Source of the DNA: Mactra quadrangularis
Lineage: Eukaryota; Mollusca; Bivalvia; Venerida; Mactridae
Direction: 5' to 3'
Assembly: GCA_025267735.1 (NCBI GenBank)
Contig: CM046307.1
Location: 52,557,395 to 52,621,394 of the forward strand
DNA: 64,000 nucleotides
The notes beneath the pieces are model-generated. The model saw only the letters and a list, made by a program, of their open reading frames with translations, did not search any database and was not told the DNA's origin. Position numbers and translations under genes: made by a program. Each line of letters starts with the position of its first letter. Positions within the stretch are counted from its first letter, which is position 1. Positions 34,418-46,925 of the stretch are shown piece after piece.

Positions 34418-35744
34418 GGGTTGTTAAGGTTACCTTTTGGTTAACCCATTAATATTGATTCATAAACAGTCAAATTCGCTTTCAGTTAATATTATCTGAG
34501 CTTTTTCTGTATTTGAGGAAAGGGACCTGGAGCCTTTCTGCATATAAAACATTTGGGGAAGTTTTATTGCAATGATATTGATAAGGGAAAGCAACATCTG
34601 AAGTAAACTCAAAATTTGGGATAAACTGCATGATTTCTGAGATATTTCAAAAAGGGAAAGGGCCTATGCTACTCATGGAAAAAATGCTGTGTAAGGCAAG
34701 AATTTTATTTTTATTACACTAAAGAGCAGTTGGGGTAGGGTGGGAATAGGTTGTAAACTTGAGTTATCTTTGATTTTACCTCACATTGTCTGTAAACCTA
34801 TACCCCAAAACAGCCAATTATCAAAGCATGTTTGTGCATAACCTGTATCTCTGTATAGCTACACCATTGTTCTTTCTGTTCAATTGGTTATAAGCCAAGA
34901 ATTAATATACTTGATCAGCAATAAATTCATACATTCCTGTTTTTAATTTGTTATACTCTGGATGTTAATTAGATCAATGTTTACAATAAGTTGTTTGGCA
35001 TAGAAAAAACAATATGGGTATCAACTACCCAGACTTAACATAGCTATTTCCTATGTAAGGATTTGCTATTCTTTTGAAACCTAAATACATTCAGATTACA
35101 CTATGACATTTTCGAAGGCTGCTATCTTGGTTTTGCTACCTTGAAGCAAATTCATTGCACAAGACTTGGCTGACACAAAAATGCACCTCTTAAAAGTGCC
35201 TAGTAGTGACTTCCATAATAAAAAAATATGCAAATAGTTCATGGTTAATAGAGAAAAATGAAGCAAATTGACTAGATTAGCTCAGTTTATCTATGATAAT
35301 CAATTGTGACTCGTTAACGCAAAAATAAATGGCACCAAACGCTATGTTTTGGTTTATAATCAATTAGTTAATGAGAATCATAATCTAGATGTCATATTGA
35401 CTTAATATCTTGAATGAAAATGAACAAATCTTGACAGAACAGTAGTAAACTTAAGATTTCTTCTTATTTTACTTAGCTTGACTCAATCAATGATCGTAGA
35501 TGTCTGTTTAAATAATTGATTTCACACTTGGATTAAAATTATTGTTATTAATGTAATACTTTTATGTAAGATATTTGTATATAACTATTTCAACAATACA
35601 GGTTAACTATATTGACTTAGGGTTTGCCCTACTTTATAATTGACTATTTTGTATTCAAAAATATTTTTGACTTTTTCGGCATTTTGTATAGTTACTCAGT
35701 ACTTAATATAATGGTTCAATGACATGAAAACAGTGCTGCCTTGT

Positions 35745-35965
35745 GTCTTTTTAAGTTACCGGTACAGTTATGAAGCAGGTGTTGCCTAATGGTTTCAACC
35801 TGACTGCCAGATCCGCTTTGGTTTGAAGCACATCTGAAACCTACCAATGCAATGTTTCCGTAATTATTCTTGCTAAGCTCAGTACTGGTGGACCAGGAAG
35901 TGGGCATGAGAGTAATTAATCTCCATACTTGTTCCCCCTTCAAGTTAAAATGAATTACTTTAAAC
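35745..35965 (+). mobile_element. SINE family D, second copy
   Basis: The tail GCTCAGTACTGGTGGACCAG, then CTTGTTCCCCCTTCAAG, matches 22780-22875. The head is diverged. The minus-strand ORF at 35716-35943 is a shadow. Confidence 0.65.
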
Positions 35966-36290
35966 TAAGAAATCATACATTTTTATCAGTACACAGGACA
36001 TTAGATCTAGCAAAATGGATTTTTTGCTCGACCAAATGAAAGTTTACTGGACCAAAACAATTCTAAGTAATATGTTAAAATTATGCAGCCCATTTTAATG
36101 ATATAGCAAAGTATATCCTAAAATTAAATAAACAACATAACAACAAATAAGGATTTTCTATTGAATAAAGGAAATGGTAGTTGTAAAAACTTTGTAAACT
36201 GTTAGACCACTGTCACTAAAAAGTAACTAAAAGTCACTGGATTGACATCAATTTTTCAACCACAGGCTACTGGCTAAACTTGAAGACCAG

Positions 36291-36615
36291 TAGCCTGTTC
36301 AATTACCCTAAAGGTTACAAAACATTCCATATTGATACATTCGGAACTCCTCGGTCATTCGCTGCAAATAATCTAATCTAATAAACAAATACACAATCGT
36401 TGAAGCAATGAGTGATGTTTCAAAATTTATGGACTAAAAACTAAACATAACTCATTGTCTAAATGATCGTATATTAATTTTGTTTACTTCAACACCAGTA
36501 GTTTCAAAATAGCCTCTAAATATGTCCAAGATTTTTCGCAGCGAATGGCCGAGGAGTTCCGAATGAATTGTTACGGAACGTTTTGTAACATTTAGTAGGG
36601 TAATTGAACAGGCTA
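36291..36615. mobile_element. Foldback MITE with CAG target duplication, copy 1
   Basis: The left end TAGCCTGTTCAATTACCCTA and the right end AATTGAACAGGCTA are inverted. The arms extend inward through GGAACTCCTCGG and CCGAGGAGTTCC. Flanks are CAG on both sides. It is paired with the copy at 54239-54535, which has CTG flanks. A 3-bp CWG target fits PIF/Harbinger-type elements. Confidence 0.85.
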
Positions 36616-37612
36616 CAGAACTTGGCTTTACCACCTATAATTTTTGTATTATAAGGAAATTGTATGCTTTTTATGGCCAAGTTTTCTTTCATTTAGTCCT
36701 GGTAATATATAGCGGACATAATGTTGAACCAATCATGTATTTTGGCTAACTTATTACCAGTGTTAAAAATTTTGGGTTTTAATCTTTAAATCAATAAGAA
36801 ACTTTCAGATACTTGTGTCTTTCCTTGCACACACTTGTTTTAAACTATACCATAGAATTTACTTGTTGAATTATATAAATATATATTAACTATTTTAATA
36901 TAGGTCGGTATTTTATGACACTTGTGTTATATTTGCATGTCATTAAGTTGTCATTAGCTTTGTATAATCTAATATTTGCTGAAAACATGGGGATAAAAAC
37001 TGGTTCAAGGTACTATTGAATTAAATCAAACCATGGCTTGATAAAATGTAAGAAGTTTCCTTCTTTGTCATTCTGTTTAAGATTAGGATAATCCCCTAAA
37101 GTTGTTAACCTTAAGATTGATTTCCTTCCAAGGTTGTAGAAGTACGGAGCCCCTAAAGTGACAAATTAAAAAAAAAACTTTTTATACTTTCCCTGTCATT
37201 TGTTGTTTAAATATTACAGATTTAATGTTTTGAAACGAAATATTATTTTGAAAATAAAAAAAGTACTTTAAAATGTCGTTTTAGGTGTTCCATACAAAAG
37301 ATCTGGTCAGATAGATTAAAATTATCATTTTCAAGGTTTCCGGATATGTATCTCAGTGTCTGTGTAAAACTTGTCTTATTAGACCAGTTTTCTCTATAAG
37401 CTTTTAATATATGAAAATAACTCAAATTGGCAAGTTTCTTGAAAATTAGTCAAGTAGGTACTTTTTTTAAAAAAGGAAAGAAAAGAACAAATAAAAGCAT
37501 TTCCTGAGTAAAAAAATGCTTACCTAACTTGGTTTAACTCTTACATTAAACATATTTATTTAATTATCAATTCAATGTTAGTACATTATACCTATATATT
37601 ATTATTCTAGCC

Positions 37613-38010
37613 CAATCTAAACAGATATCCTATATATGGCTGTCCTAATGGATCTCTTAGGGTGGCTCCAAGTGTCATGTTGAGATGACCTTTGTTATAA
37701 CCAATCAATGCATAGCCTTCATCTAGACAAAACACTATTTATAGCATTTTGATTCCATAACTTCTATTTTTAGACTGAGGTTTGTGAGCTTATTAGATGG
37801 TGGTGTTATTTTTACAGGCTGTGTTTGAAGAGCTCATTTCAAATTGTGTGACATATACGATGTAAACAAGTTACTAAACATTATGATTGCGTCATAAATA
37901 TTATAATTACAAAGGGTTACCTGAACGTGATCCTGATCATAACAAAACAGCCAAATCTAAATTAGTGATTAGGTGAGCGTAGAATTTAAGATCAGGTTTT
38001 TATCAGATTG
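37613..38010. mobile_element. 398-bp MITE, CAATCT...AGATTG, copy 2
   Basis: Same family and orientation as 34024-34417. Its right end lies 31 bp before SPATA1 exon 2, so the branch point of that acceptor may fall in or next to the element. Confidence 0.85.
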
Positions 38011-38041
38011 ATTTAACCATGTTTTTTATCTTCTATTTCAG

Positions 38042-38148
38042 ATGGCGGACCTTCATGTATATGTTGTACCACCAGATATATGGAGAGAAAAATACCATAA
38101 TGCATTAAATCAGAATATAAATGATACTATATCACTAGGATTTATAAG
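38042..38148 (+). CDS. SPATA1: SPATA1 orthologue, coding exon 2
   Basis: Thirty-five codons plus two bases. The exon follows TTCTATTTCAG and ends TTTATAAG before GTAAGG. It encodes MADLHVYVVPPDIWREKYHN and continues to SLGFI. As I recall human SPATA1, this corresponds to the segment beginning ELHVFYVPEGSW and ending SAGFLR. It is the first part of the conserved N-terminal domain. The exon opens with an ATG codon exactly at the junction, so translation could also begin here if exon 1 were skipped. The two trailing bases AG are completed by the first base of exon 3 to give Arg. An older transposon copy ends 31 bp upstream. Confidence 0.92.
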
Positions 38149-38549
38149 GTAAGGCTATAAACAAGAGTGAGATTACTTTAACTTAGTAAAACACCCCTTC
38201 CCAAACAATATCATTCAACACCTTGACCATTCATTTAATGAATAATCTTAGAAGGATTGGTGTGGGGGTCCAGCAATAATTTTCAGTTTTTACTTTATAC
38301 GCGAGGCGAAGCACTGGGGAAGCACTTAACAGTTATGCAAAATAGTTCTCGATGTAAACACACATGAGGCTCTGTAAATACATTTCTTATATGTAACTAT
38401 AATATATTGTTCAGTGAATATCATTGATTCATGCATTTCATTTTTATACAAAATATAGACAAAGACATTATATTTACACGACCTAAATGATCTGGATTTG
38501 TTGCTTCAACACAGGTTAAAGTGTTTTGTTTGAACATGTGACACAGAGG

Positions 38550-38632
38550 TATTTCCAAAATGGCGTCTACATATGTCCGAGGGTATTCCTAGTGAATGGC
38601 CGAGGAGTTCCGAATGAACAGTAGGTGAAGAA
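38550..38632. mobile_element. Fragment of the CWG-target foldback MITE
   Basis: TTTCCAAAATGGCGTCTACA then GTGAATGGCCGAGGAGTTCC matches the right half of the copies at 36291 and 54239. Confidence 0.65.
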
Positions 38633-39037
38633 CAGTTCAAACGTCAAGGTTTTGTAATTTTAAAGCAGAGCTTTACTGTACATAGATTTGTTTTCTCATT
38701 ACATCCCAGAAAACAGTTTATATTAAAGTTCCTATGTGGCTTATTGACACTGTTTGTAATTTATCACTTAAATTAACAGCATGATCTCTTATCATTGTTA
38801 TTTCTTCTTTGTAAAATCTTATCAGAAATATTTTAAACATGTTACATTGTTAAACAATTTTTTTTATGAAACGCTTCTCTGACAAAGAAGGTTACCTGTC
38901 AATTTAAACCAGTTTATAAATATGAAAATTGCAGCTGACATAAAATCAAACCAAAGCCCATTTATTTAGGTCAAACCTTTATGATAGTCTTAGTATAATG
39001 TATTCCATAGGGCTTCACATTGAGCGTTACATTTAAT

Positions 39038-39129
39038 CACATAAAAAATTAACATTGAATCACATAAAATTTACATTGAATCACATAAAATTTACATTGA
39101 ACCACACAAAATTCACATTGAATCACATA
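39038..39129. repeat. ~22-bp tandem repeat
   Basis: CACATAAAATTTACATTGAAT is repeated about four times with small changes. Confidence 0.9.
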
Positions 39130-39398
39130 ATGTGTTGAATTTTTTTAACTTTGAGAATAGTTAAGTTCTAAGATAATGAAAACAGTGGTTTTGTGAATTG
39201 AGAGTTTTAAAAGTGGTTGTCTGAAATAGTCAATATTCTAACAGAATTCTACATTTTTAGCGCAATATTTTCATTGTTATAATACCTATTGGTACCCTTG
39301 TACAATATTACTTGCACAAACTAAAAAGTTTTACCAGTGCGACACAACTGGTAATTTCACAGCCGGGCATTTAGTTTCCTGTTCATACCATATATCAT

Positions 39399-39468
39399 GG
39401 GGTTTAGCAGAGACGGTCATAACTGAATATAAAAAAAGAGTTAGTTACAATCGTTTTGCACTAAACCT
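39399..39468. mobile_element. 70-bp mini-hairpin element, copy 1
   Basis: The left arm GGTTTAGCAGAGACGGTCAT pairs loosely with the right arm GTTACAATCGTTTTGCACTA. A cleaner relative is at 44259-44328. Confidence 0.65.
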
Positions 39469-39974
39469 CTGATATAGGGTTGTTATTGAGGCTAGCCATC
39501 AGTCGACAATAACTGAACATCATGGTGTATTCATTTTATTACATTTGTATTGTTATTAATTAAAATGTGGAAATGAAGTTATAATAATGGTAGAGTGGTT
39601 TACGAAGGTTGTTAATTAGTTATGATACATGATCTATTGTCAATGATAGAACCATGATAGAAGGTTTTAATTGACTGCTACATTTCACTGTTCTATTTTG
39701 AATTTTTATCTGTTCCTATCCATTTTCATTATGATTTGTTGATAGGGTTAAATCTTCTATCAAATTAAAACCAATAGGCATGCAATGAAGTAATTGAATG
39801 AATCTAACTACATAATGTATGTATGGTGAAAATACATTCATAAAGTGTCACTGCAACCCGTAGGAAAACATTTCATGTTTGATCACAGTATAATGTAATG
39901 TTAGACCCTTCATTAACTCTGACAATATTTATCTCTTTCTAACTGTTTTTGGCTCTACATCCTACCATTTCTAC

Positions 39975-40172
39975 CTGCCCTGTTACCTCAGTTGTTAGCA
40001 CATCAGAATACGAGTCAATCCATGGAATGCTGGTTCAAATCCTTGCTGAGATCTACATACCTTCAGGGTGTAAGGGCAAGAAGTATTTTACAGTCATTTT
40101 CCTGCCTACTTATGAAAAAAGTAGGGTAGTTGTCAGCTACTGGCAAAGATATGTCCTCTTAGTACCAAGTTA
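39975..40172 (+). mobile_element. tRNA-derived SINE, family F (single copy seen)
   Basis: The head CCTGTTACCTCAGTTGTTAG has the B-box-like GGTTCAAATCC. A body follows, ending GTCCTCTTAGTACCAAGTT and a run of A. The ORF at 39949-40173 is a shadow. Confidence 0.6.
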
Positions 40173-40354
40173 AAAAAAAATGATGGAAAAATAAGATGTT
40201 TCGTAATGCACTATTCACTACTTATACCATAATTATAACTTTCATTCGGTAAAATTCAATATAATATAAACTCTGCTTATGTTCTGTTCTGATGAAGAGA
40301 AAATTCATTCAGAAAATAATTGAATTTAAGTCACCATCTGATCATTGACTACTA

Positions 40355-40560
40355 TAATGATGATGATGATAATTATGAAGATGATGTTGATGATTTCAAA
40401 ATGATGATGATAATGATAAGAATGATAATTAAATACATTGTAATAATAATAATAATGATGATGTTGATATTGGTGATGGTGGTGGTGATGCTGTTATTCA
40501 TTATGAAGATGATGATGATAATGATGAAAATAATAAGGATTGTGATGATGGCAAATTTGA
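40355..40560. repeat. ATG/GAT and ATA trinucleotide microsatellite
   Basis: Imperfect GAT and AAT units. The Met/Ile-rich and Ile-rich ORFs on both strands are products of this tract. Confidence 0.9.
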
Positions 40561-41242
40561 TGAGATTCACTTTTCAATACTGTCTGCACAGATAATAATA
40601 TATCATTATTGTATTACAATATTATAATTATGTGCATATAAAAGAAAAATAAACAATTTCTTAGAGATAATATAAATCAGATTGTCATATTTATATATAC
40701 CATCATATTTTGTACTTTAATATTTAAAGCTATTGAAGTGAAAATTCTATTTGTCATTGAATAAACTTTAAATGGTTTTAGTTTAAATGCTCAATTTACT
40801 ATGTATAGATGTTTGAAAATATTTGTTAATTGATAAAATGTTAACGTAAATTGAGATTTCACATTGTCTGTCCTTACATCCTTATTTGAAAGTCGTTCAA
40901 TAGGGTATGAATATGTCATTACATCACATAGTGAGTGTTCCGAGTACAACTATTTCATTACATCAATATATTTATTGATATTTATTAGAGCATATTAAAA
41001 TTGATAGCAATTTTACTGACGGCATTGATCACTTTGACATTACAGATTTTAAACAAGTTTGATTCCATGGTATGATGTTTTTTATGAAATTATTAATATT
41101 ATTTACTCTGTTTAGTCCAAATTGATTTGTTATTATTGTCATGTTTATTCAATTTCTCTGATGAAGGTCTTAAGAATTGCGCTATGGTATAATTAGGATA
41201 GTTCCAATCAATTTACTGTTTATTTATTTAATATTCTAAAGC

Positions 41243-41570
41243 CACCCAGCTAGCTCAGATGGTAGCACACAAGTTTATTGATCTAGGGGTCGTAGGTTCC
41301 ATCCCCATGTGGAGCAAACTGTCATTGAGCTTGGTCAATAAATAACTTCTATGGCCATTCCCCTCTTACCACTGATTCTAAATCATGTGGGGCAGAGCTG
41401 CAGTTTTCGGTCACTGACAGAAGTATTTGCATAGTAACTGGTTTAAAGTAATGGCTAAATCCAGAGATTTTAGCCTCTTCAGGAATAGTGAGTAGGTTGA
41501 CTGACCATGATTATATGACCTACACAATGTGTTACAGCGGTGTTTATAATATAAACCCAACAATAAAACA
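41243..41570 (+). mobile_element. tRNA-derived SINE, family C, complete copy
   Basis: The head GCCACCCAGCTAGCTCAGAT and the B-box region GGTTCCATCCCC are followed by the body TCTTACCACTGATTCTAAAT and the tail GTGAGTAGGTTGACTGACCA. It ends with an A-rich stretch. It is the reference copy for the partial ones listed elsewhere. Confidence 0.85.
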
Positions 41571-41899
41571 AAACATTGTTTCGCTAGTCAATCAAGGTTG
41601 AGTAGATATTTAGAGATTTGTGAAGACTTTGAAAATTGACAGTTTTGTCAATTTACCAGTTATCATGTATGAGATCTCCTATAAGATCAAAGACTAGAAT
41701 CTAGACAAGGTCAAAATATAGATTATATATGTTATATAATTTCGTAAAACATTGTGTCTTGAAATTTGCATGCTTAAATTAGGAAAGTGGGTTACTTATA
41801 AAAAGCAGAGTATAATGTTATGCTCAGCAAAATTTCTTTTAAGAGCATTATACTGTATATTATTTTTTCTTGAATCATCTCGGCAAAATCACTCCCAGT

Positions 41900-42050
41900 A
41901 TAACCATGGTTGACCTTATTTTGTTTGAATTGGCACTGCCACACAGTTTTTGACCATGGTCATACTTCATGGTCAACTATAATAATGCATGACCATGGTT
42001 GTCCATGTTTGAATGTGGTTGACAAGAATAAAATCACAATGTTCAATTAT
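41900..42050. repeat. Cluster of ACCATGGT motifs
   Basis: AACCATGGTTGACC, GACCATGGTCATAC and GACCATGGTTGTCC occur within 100 bp, with related TATGGTTGTCAC nearby. They could form several short hairpins. Confidence 0.55.
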
Positions 42051-42594
42051 GGTTGTCACTTCATCTTGGCTAGTCATTTGATGACATAAGCTTTATGACT
42101 TAAGAACCAATTGATAGTTGAAATGCAGAATTAAATTGTAAGCCAAAAAATACACCCTTCATTGAGAAACATACTAGTAAATACCTTAATACACAAGTTA
42201 GCCATTTTACTTTGAATAAAGTTAGTCCGTTTTTAACTTTGTATAAACTTATATCAATAAAAGATTAAACAAATACCCACCTTTCATTATTTAAAGAATG
42301 ACAAGTATTGAGATATATCTTACGTTTAGTTGGAAAATAACCAAATTTTTATTATGACTTAAGTCTGAAAAACCATTTAGTTTGAAGACAAATACCTCAG
42401 ATATCTTATAATAGATAGGTTACACTCAGTCCTTATAAAATGTAACTAACAAATTTTATAATATAGGCTTTAATGATGCCTAAATCTTAATTGATTTTTT
42501 TTTACCAAAATAAGTATTGCGCTGAGCAAATATATTAGATGTCTTGACATAATTATTTCTATCTGTTATATACATTTTTTTCTTTAGTTGGGTT

Positions 42595-42790
42595 TAAGTT
42601 GCCATTATAAGCAACACATACTATAGGTTATATCACGGCAGTCAGTCCACCTACTCACTGTTCCTGGAAAGGCTACATCTCTGGATTTAGCTGTTAACCA
42701 ACTTCTAGCAACATACTTCCGTCAGAATACGCTCTACATGATTTAGAATCGGTGGTAAGAGAGAGAATGGTCCTAGAAAATTCAGCTACA
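42595..42790 (-). mobile_element. SINE family C, head missing
   Basis: On the plus strand it carries the tail and body blocks GCAACACATACTATAGGTTA, CTACTCACTGTTCCTGG and GAATCGGTGGTAAGAGAGAG. It lacks the tRNA head. Confidence 0.75.
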
Positions 42791-43315
42791 TGTATCACTA
42801 AAATGAGTAAATTTTACACTAAGCCTCAATCAATGTTCAATTGTCTCGGCTTCAAGCTAGTGGATTTTATGACAATGAGTGCTGTATTATTAATTAAGTC
42901 AACAATTTTATAAGATTAATTTAAATTAAATATGTAAAAAAACTTGCATAATTATGTTTTTTTACAATTCGATTTATAAATTCATTATCTAATTTAGGTT
43001 ATTTGAATATACAAAATCTTCATGATATGTAATTTAATAAGTCAAATAAATTGTTAAAAGGAATATCGGTTAAAGAGACATATTAAAGAATACAATATAC
43101 ATGTACATGTATTATATAGCTCCTATATTAAGTTTCATTGTATTGATTAGCATGAACACCTTGGTTCAAATGTTTTGTTCTTCATGGCCAAATGGTCTCG
43201 ATACAATTATTATTTCTCAAATTGAGTGCTAATAGAGGACTTCTTGTGAACCATCACAATTCCCTTGATTTTGCATAATTACCAATGAAATTTAACAGTA
43301 CTACCTATAAACTAT

Positions 43316-43755
43316 GAAAGACCGGTAGTGCCATTTCAATTTCATGATTTCCCGACTTCAACTTTTCTAGAATTCACATTTTTAACTTCGTGAATTCACG
43401 TTTTCAACATACGGAATAGACGAATTCACAAATTCACGATATCAACTTCATGAATTCATGATTTCAACTTCATAAATTCACAATTTCAACTTCATGAGTT
43501 CACGATTTCAACTTCATGAATTCAAATTTGTGAATTCACGATTTCAACTTCACAAATTTACGAAGTTAAAAATAACGTTGAAATTTGAAAGTTGAAATTG
43601 TGAATTTGTGAAGTTGAAATTGTGAATTTGTGAAGTTGAAATCGTGAATTCGTGAAGTTGAAATCGTGAATTCGTGAAATCGGTATGTTGAAAATGTGAA
43701 TTCATGAAGATGAAATCGGGAATTCATGAAGTTGAAATGGTCCTACCGGTCTTTC
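43316..43755. mobile_element. 440-bp palindromic element built of ~21-bp repeats
   Basis: The ends GAAAGACCGGTAGTGCCATT and ATGGTCCTACCGGTCTTTC are inverted. The left half is made of variants of TTCACGATTTCAACTTCATGA. The right half is made of the reverse complement, GTGAAGTTGAAATCGTGAAT. The arms meet near 43555. The flanks share TAAACT (43308-43313 and 43760-43765), which may be a target duplication. No ORF. Confidence 0.9.
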
Positions 43756-43856
43756 GTAATAAACTGAACTGTATTTTTTGTTCCCAGTCAATGCTTTGAA
43801 TTTCATCAAGCATTTAAGCCAGATTTATTGTGATATGTAGTATATAAAAGGGCAAA

Positions 43857-43948
43857 CTTATCAACTAGCCTGACTATATGTTGAATAAGTAATTTTCACA
43901 AGTCCAAGCAAAATTTCACTAGTCCTGGACTTCAAGCTAGTGCGTTAA
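43857..43948. repeat. Dispersed ~90-bp CTAGCCAGACTA-type repeat, copy 2
   Basis: AACTAGCCTGACTATATG through TCAAGCTAGTGCGTTAAA matches 23321-23412. Confidence 0.6.
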
Positions 43949-44258
43949 AGGGCCAACTGGAGTATATAAGGGAGGTAATCGTGGATAGGTGGTTCCCCTT
44001 ATATGATTGTTTATCCAGTACATTTGTACTCGGATAAAATTTGTCTAAAAATAATCAAAGGTGAAGTCATTTATACTATCTATATTATAATAGTTTAATG
44101 TTTAAGCTTATTTATCTTGTAATAGTGGGAAATTATTTATAATTATTATTTCACATTATTTCCAGTGTATTAAATTTTCCGTCTGGGTTTACTTGGCTGT
44201 ATTGAAATATATAGTTTATATATAGATAATTTTAATGTATAAGTTAGGTATATTGCCA

Positions 44259-44328
44259 GGGTTTAGTGCAAATCAGTCGTAACTCGATATAAGAAAAGAG
44301 TGAGTTACGGCCGTTTTGCGCTTAACCC
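44259..44328. mobile_element. 70-bp mini-hairpin element, copy 2
   Basis: The left arm GGGTTTAGTGCAAATCAGTC and right arm GGCCGTTTTGCGCTTAACCC pair imperfectly. The central part TCGATATAAGAAAAGAGTGA matches the copy at 39399-39468. Confidence 0.75.
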
Positions 44329-45941
44329 ACGATATGTATTATGTAATTTTAGCATTGACTATAGATTATAATAATGAAGGATAAAATTTTACAATTCTTT
44401 GTATACAATAATTCTATATTTAATATACCCTATATTTTATTATTTAGTTTGGTAAAAGTTTTAAAAATGCTTATTAAAGTAATTAACTCAGTATATCTAT
44501 ACATAATATTGACATCTATAGTGTAATGAGTATTAAAGCCCCTATATGAAGACTTAAACACTGTTCACATTGGACTGCACCTTGTTATTTATGGGTGTCC
44601 GTCTGCTTCATAAAGATGCATTATGTGCTTACCCAGGCTAGAACTCAAACAAGTTAATTGTCTAGGAGACATTCTATTCAGTAAAGAACTTCATCTTCCA
44701 CTGGGCTCTGATTCGTACTACATTTTATTCTGCAGTGTTTATTGCCCTGACTATTATTTCTCTAGCCTGATTGGGACTGCAATGGCTGGTTTCCATTGAA
44801 CTGAAAAATAAAGTTAAGCTTTGAACTGTCACAAATATGTGACATATTATCTAAAGTAAAAAACAGCAACTTTTATTGTGTATAAATCTAAAAGTCATTT
44901 TTACTTAAAATCTGTTATTTCATTCATAGCAATTCAGAGTGAAATTACATCAAAATCCAACATAGACTATTTGACTGTCAGCACTAAAAATAGTTTTATT
45001 GCAATTCTTTAATCCTGTAGATGCTTCTTATGATTTAAAGATGTACTTTAAGAAATTAAAAGCAAATTTTGTGTCTGTTGTAAATGAATAAACATTTGTA
45101 TCATGGTATAGGGACTTTAAAGATAAATCTAATACCGGGTAGCTACAGGACATATTCTATTTCCTCTGTAAAATTGATTTACAGCCATTTAAATATATAA
45201 TTATGTCACATATTATGTTTTATATGGGTATTATATTTAATAAATAATGGTATTTAATTTTTACAGTTCAGTAATCATATTTTTACAATGACATGATAAT
45301 CTATACATGATTAAGCGATCGGCTACATATTAATGATTAATCATTGATTGAAAACATTGATTAAGTATTTTAATTAACTTGATATCAATTAATTGTTTTT
45401 CATGGCTATAATATCAATTGTAAAGCTGATTGAGTATGTATACCTGAAATGTTTTGAATTTAAATATTGAATGAAGTCCCATAGACAAAATGTATCATTC
45501 TATTTTTGATATGCTGCAAAATGTTGCTGTTGGATTTTGACATAATTCATGATGAGCACACTGTTTCAAGTCTCACAGACTTGATGGGACTTTGTTGGTG
45601 TCATTAAAAGAGCTTTTAAGCATTAGCTATGAATGCATGTTTAAATCTGTGAAATAGAATGTGTTATAGGGAACAAACTGGCCCCTAATTGAAACTGTAT
45701 CATTTTTTTCTGTAATATTCCTTATATGTTCATGTAAATATAGTGTTTTTGACACAGAACCTGATTCCGACCTTCTTGTAATGATTTAGCAAAAGTATAT
45801 AGCAACCCCTTATATAGCCAGTGAAAAAACCTGAATTGCTTCTTTGTAAATGGCAGCCGAAAATAATAGTTGACCATATATTTGCTATTATCCAGTCAAG
45901 AGTGATAATTTGGATTGAAAGTGCCTAGAAAATGTGAAATT

Positions 45942-46171
45942 TAGGCCTCAACAAATTGATCATATGTTCTATGGATTCGCTCGCACCTTAATTTTGACGG
46001 TTTTTACAAAAAAAATATTTTTATTTCCTCGCTCGCTCATAAAAATATGGTCAAACCACTATATAAAGCAAGTGAATAAAGACTTTTTTTATTTTTTTTC
46101 TTCGCTCGCTCGCCCCATTTTTTTTTTCAGAAAAATCCTTAGAACATAATGATCAACTTGTTGTGGCCTTA
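45942..46171. mobile_element. 230-bp MITE with TAGGCCTCAACAA ends
   Basis: TAGGCCTCAACAAATTGATC and GATCAACTTGTTGTGGCCTTA (to 46171) are inverted. The interior has CGCTCGCTC runs and long T and A tracts. The ORF at 45934-46149 is a shadow. Confidence 0.85.
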
Positions 46172-46640
46172 GCCTTGAAAAGTATTTCAAGTTTAGTTAA
46201 AGACTTGATTATGAAGCATGTTAAATATATGAGGCTCCTTGTGTGTCCTGACTTCCTGACATTGCTTAGAGTGATAATAAGGAATGACTCCTGTTGTTTT
46301 ACACTCATGTTTCCTTTCATTGATACTTCTGATCAGTCGATATTGATTTCTTACTTCATTCTACTGTTTGTCTATCGTTACTAAAGTACATTTAATTATC
46401 AACAAAACATCATTGGTTTCAAAAACATATTGATCCTCACATGACGTGATAAAATTTATCAATTAATGAATTGTATAATCTTAGAGATTTCCTTGACTGT
46501 ATTAACTATAGTCTTTGCTGGAACATCTGCACTATTAGGTATAAAGTCATATGATATTCTCAATGTAAACACACATTTGTCTTTCATAAAATTTCTTGCA
46601 GCAGTCAAGAAACTAGAGAAGATCAAATAAAGTATATAAC

Positions 46641-46714
46641 GAGAGTTGCCCTCAAGACTGTAGAATTTGCATTACATAATAGAGCGAGTTACTACAGTCT
46701 TGCGAGCAACCCTT
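46641..46714. mobile_element. 74-bp mini-hairpin element, GGTTGC/GCAACC type, copy 1
   Basis: GAGTTGCCCTCAAGACTGTAG pairs with CTACAGTCTTGCGAGCAACC. A relative lies at 63796-63870. Confidence 0.75.
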
Positions 46715-46734
46715 GAATAAATAACTGTTTCAGA

Positions 46735-46925
46735 GAGATGTCTGCCTAGTTCACTAATTTGGTAGGGTGTCTGCCTAAAAAGCCAAGAATTGTGGGTTTT
46801 ATTCTTGTCGGGACCTACCGTACATACATTCTTGGAGGGTAACCATGAAACATTTCCGAGGCAATTCTTTCTTATACCTCTTTATCAAGAAGAGCGTTTG
46901 TCTGTCAGCGGTTAAAGTATGTGCT
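46735..46925 (+). mobile_element. Possible decayed tRNA-derived SINE
   Basis: TGCCTAGTTCACTAATTTGGTA then GTGGGTTTTATTC resemble a worn A-box and B-box. No second copy was found here. Confidence 0.3.

Larger units (their letters stand above)
18853..38041 (+). other. SPATA1: SPATA1 intron 1 (19.2 kb)
   Basis: The intron starts GTGAGT and ends TTCTATTTCAG. It holds the SINEs and MITEs listed separately. Long stretches between them (18853-21825, 23870-25460, 28140-31540, 32790-34020, 34420-35740, 36620-37610) show no gene-like ORF, RNA gene or structure that I can define, apart from the hairpin at 20822-20871 and short diverged repeat words. Confidence 0.75.

Noticed and set aside
39038..39129. 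CRISPR-like spaced repeats
   Set aside because: Units are directly adjacent with no unique spacers, and the DNA is eukaryotic.
40320..40595. Met/Ile-rich ORFs on both strands
   Set aside because: Products of an ATG/GAT microsatellite.
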